Positions 1 to 9,808 of a DNA stretch of 64,000 nt are shown piece after piece (position 1 is the first letter of the stretch; every line of letters begins with the position of its first letter). Made by a program: the position numbers and the translations under genes. Location of the stretch: positions 62,001 through 126,000 of the forward strand of contig CAKQDU010000001.1 of assembly GCA_934229625.1 (NCBI GenBank), read 5' to 3'. The notes under the pieces are model-generated. The model made no database searches and was not told the DNA's origin. It saw only the letters and a program-made list of their open reading frames with translations. Origin of the DNA: an uncultured Alphaproteobacteria bacterium (GTDB taxonomy: Bacteria; Pseudomonadota; Alphaproteobacteria; RF32; CAG-239).

Positions 1-3
1 GAT

Positions 4-648
4 ATGAAAAATAATCAATTTGGCAGAAGTATGTTAGAAATGCTGGGGGTACTTGCCATTATCGGTGTATTATCTGTCGGCGGTATTGCAGGGTATTCTA
101 AGGCTATGGAGAAGTTTAAAGTTAATAAGCTGATAAGTGAATATAATATGCTGATTTTTGGGTTACTGGAACACCAAAATAATTTTTCGGTGCCGGAGAA
201 CAGTCAAAATATAAATGAGACTATATTAGCTTTGAATCTGGTTCCGTCAACTTGGAAAATCAATAATGAAATGTATATGGAAGATAGCTACGGCAATTTT
301 ATGTTTGCCAGAATTGATCATTCAAGCGTGTTTGTACGGCGCTATGCTTTTGTTTTGGATTTGAATTTGGGCGGAGTGTCTTTAGATGCAAACAATAATG
401 AAATTTCAGATAATTTTCCAGAGAAGCTATGTACAGAGTTTTTTCAAAATATAGTTGTTCCGATGCATAGTGTTTTAGAGGGCGGATATGTTTATAAAAC
501 GAATATGGATATGAAATATAGACGATACGGCGATGCTTTTTGCGGCAACGGCAGACTTTGTATAAGAGATATGACTGTAAGCGATATTAAAAACGAATGC
601 AGTTCATGCGACAAAAAAAGAAGATGTAATATAACTATGGTGTTTTAG
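4..648 (+). CDS. Type IV pilin-like protein, copy 1
   Basis: This 214-residue protein has a class III (prepilin) signal: a short N-terminus, a Gly-Arg-Ser-Met-Leu-Glu cleavage region with Glu at mature position 5, and a hydrophobic helix over residues 8-30 (MLGVLAIIGVLSVGG). Prepilin peptidase would cut after the Gly, and the helix would anchor the subunit in the inner membrane or pack it into a pilus or pseudopilus. The C-terminal domain is not one I recognise. It has a Cys pattern shared with the three other copies in the window (CxxxxxC, then CxxC, then a last Cys about 7 residues from the end), so disulfides in the periplasm are likely. The start is at the window edge, so its leader cannot be seen. 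The class is certain; whether it is a major pilin, minor pilin or secretion pseudopilin is not known. Confidence 0.85.
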   Translation: MKNNQFGRSMLEMLGVLAIIGVLSVGGIAGYSKAMEKFKVNKLISEYNMLIFGLLEHQNNFSVPENSQNINETILALNLVPSTWKINNEMYMEDSYGNFMFARIDHSSVFVRRYAFVLDLNLGGVSLDANNNEISDNFPEKLCTEFFQNIVVPMHSVLEGGYVYKTNMDMKYRRYGDAFCGNGRLCIRDMTVSDIKNECSSCDKKRRCNITMVF

Positions 649-698
649 CTATTTATATTACAGCCGTGGCGGGAGCAATCTAGCTGTTTTTCGTAACT

Positions 699-2780
699 TT
701 ATCCTGCTAAATACGTCTTAATAGCTTCATCGCGTTCAAATAGATACATTAGTGTGCGCAGAGCAGCACCGCGCGGAGTTGATAGATTTTTATCCTGATT
801 TAGAATAAGAGCCGCGTCTTTGGAGGCCGTCAAAAGCAAATCACCGTGCACGCTTAAATCCGCCACCTTAAAGCTGCTGAAACCTGATTGCCGCGTACCC
901 AAAACTTCACCGCCGCCGCGCAGTTTCAAGTCTTCTTCGGCGATTAAAAATCCGTCTTCGGTCTGTTTCATAATGTTCAGGCGTGAGCGAGAAACATCGC
1001 TGAGCGGATAGCCGTACATCAAAATACAGCTCGAGGCCTCAAAACCGCGCTTGATGCGTCCGCGCAGTTGGTGCAGTTGCGCCAATCCAAAGCGTTGGGC
1101 GTGTTCAATAATCATAACAGTAGCGTTTGGCACATTTACGCCGACTTCTATCACGGTGGTGGAAACCAAAAGCTTTAACTTACCACTCTTAAACTGTTCC
1201 ATAATCGCGTTTTTTTCGCTTTCTTTCATTTTGCCATGCACTAAGCCTACAATATTGCCAAATTCTTGCCGCAGGCTTTCATAGCGTTCTTTGGCGGCGG
1301 AAAGGTCAATTTTTTCTGACTCTTCAACCAGCGGACACACCCAATACGCCTGTGTTTGAGTTTGCAATTTGCGTTTTAGAGCGTCAACAACTTCGTGAAT
1401 TTTGCTGAGCGGCATAACCGTGGTGGTAACAGGTTTGCGTCCGGTCGGAAGCTCGTCTATTTTAGAATAATCCATATCGCCGAATTGGGTTAAAACCAAA
1501 GTTCTCGGTATCGGCGTGGCGGTCATCACTAAAACATCGCAAGATTTGCCTTTTTGCGAAAGGCTTAGGCGCTGTTTGACGCCGAAACGATGTTGTTCGT
1601 CAACCACGGCGTAGGCTAAATCTTTGAAAGTCACATCTTCCGTAAACAAAGCGTGAGTACCGATTAAAATATCTATTTCACCGTTTTGCAAGGCGTCTAA
1701 GATTTGTTGACGGGATTTTCCTTTAATATTTCCGGTCAGCAATGCTGTTTTTACTCCGATTTGCGAACATAGCTCGGCAATGGTTTCATAGTGCTGCTGG
1801 GCTAAAATTTCGGTTGGCGCCATAATTGCTGCCTGCGCGCCGCATTCTACGGCATTCAGCATGGTATAAAGCGCGACAATGGTTTTGCCGGAGCCGACAT
1901 CGCCTTGCAGCAGGCGCAGCATACGATATTCAGAGAACATATCACTTTCAATTTCGGCTATAACCCGTTGTTGTGCTGAGGTTAATTGGAAAGGCATAAT
2001 TTCGGCTAAGCGCTTTTTTAAATGTCCATCGCCTTGCAAAGCTCGACCTTTTTGATGTTTCAGACGTTCACGCACAATGGCGAGAGAAAGCTGATTAGCC
2101 AGCAGTTCGTCATAAGCCAAACGGCGGCGCGCGGTTGAATTTGGCGACAAATCGTCCAAAGTCTGAGGGTGATGAGCCTGCTCTAAGGCTTGGTTGAAGC
2201 TTGGAAAATTCTGTTGTTTCAAAAACTCGATGTTCAGCCATTCATTCAGCGGCGGTGTCAAACCCAGAGCCTGTGACATCAGCTTATTCAGCATTTTGTT
2301 AGTAACGCCGGCGGTCAGCGGATATACGGTTTCTATTTGCGGCATTTGCTGCGGTTTGGCGGCGTCAACCACATAGTCGGGGTGCGGCATTTGCCAGCTG
2401 TTGTTAAAGCGTTCCAGCTTACCGGAAATAATTTTTTCGGCGCCAACCGGAAAAATACGTGTCAGCGTGTCGCCGTAAGTTTTGAAAAAAATCAAAATCA
2501 GCTGCTCCGTACCGTCGTCAACGGCAATGCGATAGGGCTGTTTGCGTGTTTGCGGCGCTTTATGCTCTATAACGCGCACTTTGCCTGTCCAGATATGACC
2601 TTCTGTGGCGGAAATCAAAGGCAGATTACAGCGGCGGTCGATTATTCCCGATGGTAAATGCCATAGCAAATCCACCACGCGTTCGCCGCATAGGTTAGCC
2701 ACAAGTTTAGCGTATTTATCGCCAACGCCGTTAAGGGTGTTGATAGGGGCAAAAAGCGGATATAAAATAGTCGGTCGCAT
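699..2780 (-). CDS. recG: ATP-dependent DNA helicase RecG
   Basis: RecG is a monomeric branch-migrating helicase that reverses stalled forks and processes recombination intermediates. The chosen start (MRPTILYPLF) gives 693 residues, the usual family length. The 83 residues that could be read upstream overlap the divergent mfd gene and look non-coding. The N-terminal wedge/OB domain is followed by the helicase core: Walker A GDVGSGKT at about 293-300, DEQH box at about 394-397, and the C-terminal RecG motif region with QLRGRIKRG. It is transcribed divergently from mfd across an intergenic gap of about 80 nt, so two DNA-repair helicases sit back to back. Identification is secure. Confidence 0.97.
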   Translation of the reverse strand: MRPTILYPLFAPINTLNGVGDKYAKLVANLCGERVVDLLWHLPSGIIDRRCNLPLISATEGHIWTGKVRVIEHKAPQTRKQPYRIAVDDGTEQLILIFFKTYGDTLTRIFPVGAEKIISGKLERFNNSWQMPHPDYVVDAAKPQQMPQIETVYPLTAGVTNKMLNKLMSQALGLTPPLNEWLNIEFLKQQNFPSFNQALEQAHHPQTLDDLSPNSTARRRLAYDELLANQLSLAIVRERLKHQKGRALQGDGHLKKRLAEIMPFQLTSAQQRVIAEIESDMFSEYRMLRLLQGDVGSGKTIVALYTMLNAVECGAQAAIMAPTEILAQQHYETIAELCSQIGVKTALLTGNIKGKSRQQILDALQNGEIDILIGTHALFTEDVTFKDLAYAVVDEQHRFGVKQRLSLSQKGKSCDVLVMTATPIPRTLVLTQFGDMDYSKIDELPTGRKPVTTTVMPLSKIHEVVDALKRKLQTQTQAYWVCPLVEESEKIDLSAAKERYESLRQEFGNIVGLVHGKMKESEKNAIMEQFKSGKLKLLVSTTVIEVGVNVPNATVMIIEHAQRFGLAQLHQLRGRIKRGFEASSCILMYGYPLSDVSRSRLNIMKQTEDGFLIAEEDLKLRGGGEVLGTRQSGFSSFKVADLSVHGDLLLTASKDAALILNQDKNLSTPRGAALRTLMYLFERDEAIKTYLAG

Positions 2781-2861
2781 TGTGAATTTGTCTTTTTTTT
2801 GTTGCGTTAATGGCTGTATTGTATATATTTTATAACAAAAAGTAAACAGGAAAGCGTGATT

Positions 2862-5800
2862 ATGCGTAAAGATGTGAATGTTTGGGCGGGGAAAACAGTT
2901 TCTTCGGTTGCCGATGGTTATGAAGCCTTTGTTTTGGCGCAGATTGCCAATGCGAAAAAGCCGGTGCTGTATATTGCCAGCGATGGTGTGAGTTTGGCGC
3001 AGACGGCGGCGATGCTGCGTTTTTTGCATCCGGAATATGAAGTTTTGGAATTTCCGGCGTGGGATACGGTGCCTTATGACCGTGTTTCGCCAAACAGCGC
3101 GCTTTTAGCCAAGCGTATTGAAACGTTGGCGAAAATTGTTTTTTACGAGGGCAAAGCTCCTTTAGTCGTTGTTACATCTATTGGTGCGGTGCTGCAAAAA
3201 CTGGCGCCGGCAAAAATTTTCCGCAACGCCCGCAAATTAGTGAAAGTGGGCGAAAAACTGGATTTTGATAGCTTTTTGCACTATGTTTCACTGAATGGCT
3301 ATACTCGGGTGGAACAGGTTATGGAACCAGGGGAATACGCCGTGCGCGGAGATATTACCGATATTTTTCCAAGCGGTATGGATAATCCGCTGCGTATTGA
3401 TTTGTTTGATGACGAAGTGGAGCGGCTGCGTATTTTTGACGCGGTGAGCCAACGCACTATCGGAGATTTGCAGCAATATGAATTTCAGGTGGCAAGCGAA
3501 GTGCTTTTAGACGCCAACACTATCCGCAATTTCCGTGAACAATATCGTGAGCTGTTCGGCGCAGACGGTTTGCACGATGAAATATACGAGGCAATTTCTA
3601 ACGGGCAAAAATATATTGGTATGGAAAATTGGCTGCCGTTGTTTTATAACGATGTTTTGCCGACCTTGTTTGATTATTTGCCGAATGCGCAAGTCGTGGC
3701 CGGTAAAAACACCGAAGAAGCTCTGAAATCTAAAACCGAGGGTATTGCCGATTATTATGAGGCGCGTTTAGAAGCACTGCAAGTTAAAAGCAAAAATGAT
3801 ACAGAAGCGTATCGTCCTTTGCCGCCGGAAAAACTTTATATGTCGGCGGCGGATTTTTCGGCCAAGCTGGAAGAACGGCAAGCCACGTTTTTAACTCCTC
3901 TGGCTGTCAGCGCCAATGATAATGTGATTGAACTGAAAACCATTCCGGGACGAGATTTTGCCCATGCACGACACATAAGCAGTGCCGCCGTTTATGAAGA
4001 ATTGCGCGACTATTTGGCGGAAAACGGCAAATTAAAGCGGATAATTTGCTGCTATGCCGAAGGTTCGCGCGAGCGCTTGCGTTCACTTATGGCGGATTAT
4101 GACATCAAAAACACGGCGTTGGCCGATAATTGGGCGGAAGCTCTGCAGATTTGCGCGCAAAAGAAAATTGCGTTGGTTATTGCCGAGTTGGCGCACGGGT
4201 TCAGAGATGACGAATATTGCCTGATATCGGAGCAGGATATTTTGGGCGAGCGTCAGCATCGCAAAGTTAAAAAAGCAAGTTCCAAAGATTTTATCGCTGA
4301 TGTGTCGTCTTTGAGCGTGGGCGAATTGGTGGTGCATATTGAACACGGTATCGGGCGTTTTCTGGGGTTGGAAAATATTATGGCCGGCGGTGCGCCGCAC
4401 GATTGTTTGAAAATTGTGTATGCTCACGATGATAAGTTGTTTGTGCCGGTAGAAAATATTGATGTGATTTCCCGCTATGGCTCAGATGATGAAAACGTGC
4501 AGCTTGACGTGTTGGGCGGGGCGGCTTGGCAGGCTAAAAAAGCCAAAGTAAAAGCAAAAATCAAGGATATAGCCGAAAAACTGATTAAAATAGCCGCTGA
4601 AAGACACTTGAAAACCGCCGATGTATTTATTGCGCCGGGGGGAGCGTATGATGAATTTTGCGCTAAGTTTCCATATAGCGAAACCGATGACCAGCTGCAC
4701 GCCATAAAAGACGTGATTCAGGATTTGGGCGCGGGCGAACCGATGGATAGGCTTGTTTGCGGCGATGTGGGGTTTGGCAAAACCGAAGTGGCGTTGCGCG
4801 CGGCTTTTACCGTGGCAATGTCGGGAGCACAAGTGGCGTTGATTGTGCCGACAACCTTGCTGGCGCGTCAGCATTATCTCAATTTTGCCGAGCGAATGAA
4901 AGGTTTTCCAATTCGTGTGCGGATGCTTTCTCGTTTAAGCACGCCGAAAGAAGTGCGTGAAACCAAACAGGGATTGGCCGAAGGTTCGGTGGAAATTGTG
5001 ATTGGCACGCACGCTTTACTTTCTAAAGATGTGCAGTTTTGCAATTTAGGTTTGCTGATTGTGGATGAAGAACAGCATTTTGGCGTGGCGCATAAAGAAA
5101 AAATCAAGGCGCTTAAATCTGATGTACATGTTTTAACTTTGAGCGCAACTCCGATACCTAGAACTTTGCAGCTTTCGCTGACCGGTGTTAAACAGCTCAG
5201 CATTATCGCCACGCCGCCGGTGGATAGACTGGCCGCCCGTACCTTTGTGATGCCGTTTGACAAGGTGATGATAAAAGAGGCGATTTATCGTGAAAAATTC
5301 CGCGGCGGACAAACATTTTTTGTGTGTCCGAGAGTGTCGGATATTGCCGAAATTTTGGAAACTTTGCAAAATTTGGTGCCTGATGTGAAAATCGCAGTGG
5401 CACACGGACAAATGCCGGCAAAACAGCTGGAAGATATTATGTGCGACTTTGCCGACGGCAAATATGATGTTTTGCTTTCTACCACCATTATTGAATCCGG
5501 TATTGATATGCCGCGTGTAAACACGATGATTATTCACCGCGCCGATATGTTTGGTTTGGCGCAGCTGTATCAACTGCGCGGACGGGTAGGGCGCTCAAAA
5601 GTCCGCGGTTATTGCTATTTTACGGTTCCGGCGCGCAAAAAACTCAATCCGGTGGCAGAAAAGCGCCTGAATATTTTGCAGGCTTTGGATACGCTTGGCG
5701 CCGGTTTTTCTTTAGCCAGCCACGATTTGGATATCCGCGGTTCGGGCAATGTGCTGGGAACAGAACAGTCCGGACACATTAAAGATGTGGGTATTGCCTT

Positions 5801-6326
5801 GTATCAGCATATGCTTGAAGAAGAAATCGCTCGCCAAAAAGCCGGACAGGCGGAAGAAACGCAAAATTCTGCCGATACGGATTGGGCACCGCAGATTACA
5901 ACCGGTGTGCCGCTGATGATTCCGGAAAGCTATGTCAAAGATTTGGGCGTGCGTTTGGGATTGTATAAACGTATTGGCTCGTTAAAGGATAAAGACGAGT
6001 TGCTGGATATGCGTGAAGAACTGATAGACCGTTTTGGACCAATTCCGCAAGAGGTGGAAAATTTACTGCAAACTATAGAAATCAAACAGCTTTGCTATGC
6101 TGCTAACGTGGCAAAAGTAGACGCCGGCGCCAAAGGAATTTTAATTGCTTTCCGCAACAACACTTTTGCCGCGGCGGATAAATTGATTGATTTGGTAACA
6201 AAATCGTTTGGCGTGCTGCAAATCCGTCCAGACCAAAAATTGTTTGTTTCTAAAGACTTATCGCAGTACAGCGAACGCATTTTGGTTTTGAAAAATACAA
6301 TTTCTAAATTAGCTGACTTGCTGTAA
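2862..6326 (+). CDS. mfd: Transcription-repair coupling factor Mfd
   Basis: Mfd displaces RNA polymerase stalled at lesions and recruits UvrA. The protein is about 1154 residues, typical for the family. It contains the N-terminal UvrB-like module, the RNA-polymerase-interacting (CarD-like) segment around VGELVVHIEHGIGRF, a RecG-like translocase core with Walker A GDVGFGKT near residue 634 and a DEEQH box about 100 residues later, and a C-terminal TRCF domain. I chose the ATG at 2862 because AGGAAAG lies about 10 nt upstream; an in-frame GTG at 2856 is possible but too close to that site. It is divergent from recG. Confidence 0.97.
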   Translation: MRKDVNVWAGKTVSSVADGYEAFVLAQIANAKKPVLYIASDGVSLAQTAAMLRFLHPEYEVLEFPAWDTVPYDRVSPNSALLAKRIETLAKIVFYEGKAPLVVVTSIGAVLQKLAPAKIFRNARKLVKVGEKLDFDSFLHYVSLNGYTRVEQVMEPGEYAVRGDITDIFPSGMDNPLRIDLFDDEVERLRIFDAVSQRTIGDLQQYEFQVASEVLLDANTIRNFREQYRELFGADGLHDEIYEAISNGQKYIGMENWLPLFYNDVLPTLFDYLPNAQVVAGKNTEEALKSKTEGIADYYEARLEALQVKSKNDTEAYRPLPPEKLYMSAADFSAKLEERQATFLTPLAVSANDNVIELKTIPGRDFAHARHISSAAVYEELRDYLAENGKLKRIICCYAEGSRERLRSLMADYDIKNTALADNWAEALQICAQKKIALVIAELAHGFRDDEYCLISEQDILGERQHRKVKKASSKDFIADVSSLSVGELVVHIEHGIGRFLGLENIMAGGAPHDCLKIVYAHDDKLFVPVENIDVISRYGSDDENVQLDVLGGAAWQAKKAKVKAKIKDIAEKLIKIAAERHLKTADVFIAPGGAYDEFCAKFPYSETDDQLHAIKDVIQDLGAGEPMDRLVCGDVGFGKTEVALRAAFTVAMSGAQVALIVPTTLLARQHYLNFAERMKGFPIRVRMLSRLSTPKEVRETKQGLAEGSVEIVIGTHALLSKDVQFCNLGLLIVDEEQHFGVAHKEKIKALKSDVHVLTLSATPIPRTLQLSLTGVKQLSIIATPPVDRLAARTFVMPFDKVMIKEAIYREKFRGGQTFFVCPRVSDIAEILETLQNLVPDVKIAVAHGQMPAKQLEDIMCDFADGKYDVLLSTTIIESGIDMPRVNTMIIHRADMFGLAQLYQLRGRVGRSKVRGYCYFTVPARKKLNPVAEKRLNILQALDTLGAGFSLASHDLDIRGSGNVLGTEQSGHIKDVGIALYQHMLEEEIARQKAGQAEETQNSADTDWAPQITTGVPLMIPESYVKDLGVRLGLYKRIGSLKDKDELLDMREELIDRFGPIPQEVENLLQTIEIKQLCYAANVAKVDAGAKGILIAFRNNTFAAADKLIDLVTKSFGVLQIRPDQKLFVSKDLSQYSERILVLKNTISKLADLL

Positions 6327-7022
6327 AAGTTCGTCAATAAATTTCGGCAAAGTCGTTCCGGCTTTACCGATAATATGGCGGTCAAACAGATAGTTGTTGG
6401 AAGTTGTTTCGAGATTAAATTCGCAAGTATCGGCGCCGCACATTTTGGCGATTTGCACAAAACCTGCTGCCGGATAAACTACACCAGATGTTCCGACAGA
6501 TAAAAACAAGTCACAGGTTTTCAGCATTTCATCTACTTTATCCATATAGAGCAGATTTTCGCCAAAAAACACAATGTTTGGTTTCAGCATACTGCGGATT
6601 TGGCACAGCGGACAAGCGTCATCTGCGTGAACATCTCCCCAAGTTTCAAAAATATGCCCGCAATTCAGGCAGACAATTTGGTTGATTTGCCCGTGAATGT
6701 GATAAATATTTTTATTTCCGGCTTTTTCATGCAGGGTATCGACATTTTGCGTTACAATATTGATTTGCGCCGGATAGTTTTGCTGTAGCTTGGTAATTGC
6801 CAAATGAGCGGCGTTTGGTTTGGCTTTATAAAGCTCTGGGCGCAGTTCGTTATAAAAATCATGCACATATTCCGGATTGCGTTCAAACGCTTCTATAGTG
6901 GCGACATCTTCCACCCGATGTTTGTTCCATAATCCGTTTTCAGCGCGAAAAGTAGATAGTCCGGATTCCGCCGAAATTCCGGCACCGGTCAAAATCAGAA
7001 TATTTTTATATTGCTTAGCCAT
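6309..7022 (-). CDS. cobB: NAD-dependent protein deacylase, Sir2/CobB family
   Basis: This sirtuin removes acyl groups from lysines using NAD+. Visible motifs are the NAD-binding GAGISAESGLSTFR near the N-terminus, TQNVDTLHEKAG, the catalytic HIHGQ, and a zinc ribbon with two Cys pairs (CLNC and CPLC). The start at 7022 gives 237 residues and an 8-nt overlap (ATGGCTAA) with the murG stop, which suggests translational coupling as the last gene of rmuC-murG-cobB. The longer reading that starts inside murG is less likely. Its 3' end runs 18 nt into the convergent mfd end. Confidence 0.94.
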   Translation of the reverse strand: MAKQYKNILILTGAGISAESGLSTFRAENGLWNKHRVEDVATIEAFERNPEYVHDFYNELRPELYKAKPNAAHLAITKLQQNYPAQINIVTQNVDTLHEKAGNKNIYHIHGQINQIVCLNCGHIFETWGDVHADDACPLCQIRSMLKPNIVFFGENLLYMDKVDEMLKTCDLFLSVGTSGVVYPAAGFVQIAKMCGADTCEFNLETTSNNYLFDRHIIGKAGTTLPKFIDELLQQVS

Positions 7023-8079
7023 TGACAATTTCTTTATAAAGTTCTTCATTGCTCGTAAATTTAAGGTCGCTGTTTTTGATGTTGTTGCGATAAGTATTTA
7101 AGTTTTGATACATTTTATCAATTTGAGCAACCAAAAGCCCGTCTTGGGATAAATCTTTATCCAACAAAATTTCTGCAAAGCCTTTGCTTTGAAAATTTTT
7201 AGCGTTTGATGTTTGTTCTCCGCGGCTGGCATTGCTTGGCAGCGGTACCAAAAGCATTGGAATATCAAGGCTCCAAAATTCAAAAATGGCGTTAGAACCG
7301 GAGCGAGTTACCACAATATCAGTAGCGGCGAGCAAATCTTTAAATTCTTTGTCGACAAATTCAAACTGAGCGTATCCGTCACGCTGTAAATCTGCTTTTT
7401 GTCCTTTGCCGCAAATGTGGATTACTTGATATTTTTGCAATAAGATATCTATATTTTTCTGCACGGCTTTATTCAAACTTTGTGCCCCCAAGCTGCCGCC
7501 TACAAACATCACAATCGGCTTTTCGCCGTTAAAGTTGCACATTTGCAAGGCTTTGTTTTTATCTCCGTTTTTCAAACGGTCTGAAAGCACCGGACCGATA
7601 TAGCAAACTTTTTGCGGCGTGTTTACATATTTAACCGTGTCTATAAAAGTAGTGAAAAACTTACTGACAAAGGGCAGGGACATTTTATTAGCCAACCCCG
7701 GAGTCAAATCTGACTCGTGCATAAATATTTTGCGATGATTCAAAAATCCGCCCACCACAACCGGAAAAGAGACAAAGCCTCCTTTAGAAAAAATAATATC
7801 CGGTTTTTCTTTGTGGATTATAGCCGCGGCTTGGCAAATTCCAACCGGAATTTTAAACATATCTTTCAGGTTTTGCCAAGAAAAATATCGGCGTAGCTTA
7901 CCGGTTTTTATGGCGTAGTATTTTACACCTTCAATTTTCGTGATAAGCTCTTTTTCAATTCCGGTTTCCGAGCCGACATAAACAATTTGCCAGCCGTTTT
8001 TTTGAAAAATAGGAATAAGGTTTAAGTTTAGAGTCACATGACCTCCGGAACCGCCGCCGGTGAACATAATTTTTTTCAT
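7015..8079 (-). CDS. murG: UDP-N-acetylglucosamine transferase MurG, Firmicutes-like type
   Basis: MurG adds GlcNAc to lipid I to make lipid II at the inner face of the membrane. The GT-B fold is clear: N-terminal GGGSGGHVTLN loop, FSKGGFVSFP, HESDLTPGLANK, FVGGSLGAQSLNK, and the C-terminal SNASRGEQTSNAKNF donor site. The motifs GKLRRYF, HESDxTPGLANK and NASRGxQxxNA are the form I know from Clostridia and other Firmicutes, not the usual alphaproteobacterial form. The gene also lies outside any division/cell-wall cluster, between rmuC and cobB. Horizontal acquisition is likely. I cannot tell whether this is the only murG in the genome. Confidence 0.92.
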   Translation of the reverse strand: MKKIMFTGGGSGGHVTLNLNLIPIFQKNGWQIVYVGSETGIEKELITKIEGVKYYAIKTGKLRRYFSWQNLKDMFKIPVGICQAAAIIHKEKPDIIFSKGGFVSFPVVVGGFLNHRKIFMHESDLTPGLANKMSLPFVSKFFTTFIDTVKYVNTPQKVCYIGPVLSDRLKNGDKNKALQMCNFNGEKPIVMFVGGSLGAQSLNKAVQKNIDILLQKYQVIHICGKGQKADLQRDGYAQFEFVDKEFKDLLAATDIVVTRSGSNAIFEFWSLDIPMLLVPLPSNASRGEQTSNAKNFQSKGFAEILLDKDLSQDGLLVAQIDKMYQNLNTYRNNIKNSDLKFTSNEELYKEIVNG

Positions 8080-8080
8080 T

Positions 8081-9403
8081 TTACGATGCCTTTTCTTCAG
8101 AATTGTTTTGTTCGTTTGAATTGTCGCTAATTTTCAGAATTTCATTATCTTCATAATCAATACCGATTTTCTTATTCGCTTTCGCTCCGTATTCTTTTAA
8201 GCGGTTAGCTAGAGAAAGCGCATTGCCCTTGCCGTTTGCCAACTTTGATATTGCGGCCTCGTAGCTGGTGCGGGCAGTCCCCAAAGCTTTGTCAATTTTT
8301 TGCATGTCATCCACAAAATTGGCAAGCTTATCATACAGCGAGCCGCCTACTTCGGCGATTTTCTGCACATATTTGTTGCGAGTTTCTATTTGCCACAGGT
8401 TTTCCACCGTGCGCAGAATCGGCAGCAAAGAAGATGGGGTGGTTAAGGCCACATTCTTTTTGTAGGCATAATCATATAGGCTGTCATCTTTTTTGATTGC
8501 TTCAACAAAAGCGCTTTCAATCGGAATAAAAATCACTACATAATCAAGAGATTCTTCTTTGAGAAGTTTTTGATATTCTTTGCATGACAGCTCGTCTATA
8601 TGGTTGCGGATACATTGAATATGGCGTTGTAAAGCTGCTGATTTTTCCGCCTCGTCATCTGCGTTCACATAAGAAATATAGTCATTCATGGAGACTTTAG
8701 AGTCCACAATAACGCTGCGGTTGTTCGGCAGACGGACAACAACGTCGGGACGCAGATTTTGATTATTTTCATTTTTGAAGTTTTCTTGGGTAAAATAATC
8801 AATGTTTTTTTGCAGACCGGCAACTTCTAAAATACGGTTAAGCTCTATTTCTCCCCAGTCACCCTGCATTTTTTTACTGCCGCGCAAAGCGTTAGTCAAA
8901 TTTTGTGCGTCTTGGCTAAGGCAATTATTCATATCCATTAGTTTTTTGAATTGTTCATCAAAGCTGGTCTTATTTTTTATGTTTTCCGTATTTGCTTTGT
9001 TTACTTCATCGCGGAACGCTTTCAGTTGGTCGCGGAACGGGGATAAGACTGTGCTTAACACCTGACTTTGCGATTCATTAAGGCGCCGCGATTGATTATT
9101 TAGGATTTCATTTGAAATGTCGCGGAATTTCAGTTCTAAATCTTTTTTGTTATTTTGAATGTCTTGCAGACGTTCCTGCATATGCAGCTGCTGAGTCTGT
9201 AACATGGTTTGCAAACGAGTGTTTTCTGTTGTCAGGCGATAGTTTTCATTATCGAGCTGCTTTTTTGCGCTGTTGATTTCATCAAGCTGACGTGTCAGTT
9301 CTTCATTTAACACAATCGCGCGTGTATTTTTATTAAGAGCTGCAATCAAAGCTCCTCCACATAAACAAAGCAGTACAGCTAAGGCAATTATTCCATATAG
9401 CAT
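8081..9403 (-). CDS. rmuC: RmuC-family DNA recombination protein
   Basis: RmuC proteins limit DNA rearrangement at inverted repeats and carry a PD-(D/E)xK-like nuclease core. The 440-residue protein starts with one membrane segment (residues 2-24, LYGIIALAVLLCLCGG), then a long coiled coil rich in Gln, Asn and Glu to about residue 150. The conserved RmuC core follows (GDWGEIELNRILE, PDVVVRLPNNRSVIVDSKVS, VVIFIPIESAF). The murG start is 1 nt after its stop, so the two are co-transcribed. The AT-rich 186-nt gap to hfq upstream probably holds divergent promoters. It may act on transferred or damaged DNA; that role is family knowledge. Confidence 0.93.
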   Translation of the reverse strand: MLYGIIALAVLLCLCGGALIAALNKNTRAIVLNEELTRQLDEINSAKKQLDNENYRLTTENTRLQTMLQTQQLHMQERLQDIQNNKKDLELKFRDISNEILNNQSRRLNESQSQVLSTVLSPFRDQLKAFRDEVNKANTENIKNKTSFDEQFKKLMDMNNCLSQDAQNLTNALRGSKKMQGDWGEIELNRILEVAGLQKNIDYFTQENFKNENNQNLRPDVVVRLPNNRSVIVDSKVSMNDYISYVNADDEAEKSAALQRHIQCIRNHIDELSCKEYQKLLKEESLDYVVIFIPIESAFVEAIKKDDSLYDYAYKKNVALTTPSSLLPILRTVENLWQIETRNKYVQKIAEVGGSLYDKLANFVDDMQKIDKALGTARTSYEAAISKLANGKGNALSLANRLKEYGAKANKKIGIDYEDNEILKISDNSNEQNNSEEKAS

Positions 9404-9589
9404 TGGTAAATCCCCATAGAAATTAAAATATTTTAAAGTATAGATATTTCAGCGCTGATTGCAATGAACAAAAATCGGTTATCAACTTTAATCTTTTATG
9501 TGTAAAAATTATATTCTTGTAGACGAATAGATTTTTTTAGCATAGAATCAAAACTGATTTATAGAAATCTCTTTAGAAGGAAAATAAAA

Positions 9590-9805
9590 ATGAATAAAGT
9601 GCAAAGTGATTTTTTGAATGATATTAAAGAAGGCAAAGTCGCAGTAACTGTTTTTTTGATTAACGGTGTAAAATTGCAGGGAATTATAACCCAGCAAGAT
9701 GAAGAAAGTTTACTGCTTCGCCGTGACGGTCATACTCAATTGGTCTATAAACACGCGGTGTCGACTATTATGCCGAGTGTTGCCGTGGATATTGCCGAAG
9801 AATAG
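9590..9805 (+). CDS. hfq: RNA chaperone Hfq
   Basis: Hfq is the hexameric Sm-like RNA chaperone that pairs small RNAs with mRNAs. The 71-residue protein has the Sm1 motif (VTVFLINGVKLQGIIT) and the Sm2 motif (LVYKHAVSTI, corresponding to the YKHA signature). It lacks a long C-terminal tail, so it is a minimal Hfq. AGAAGGA lies about 8 nt before the ATG. The hflX start is 3 nt downstream, giving the classic hfq-hflX operon. Confidence 0.98.
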   Translation: MNKVQSDFLNDIKEGKVAVTVFLINGVKLQGIITQQDEESLLLRRDGHTQLVYKHAVSTIMPSVAVDIAEE

Positions 9806-9808
9806 CTT

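Noticed and set aside
2781..3029. Extended RecG N-terminus
   Set aside because: It would overlap the start of mfd on the other strand and does not resemble RecG.
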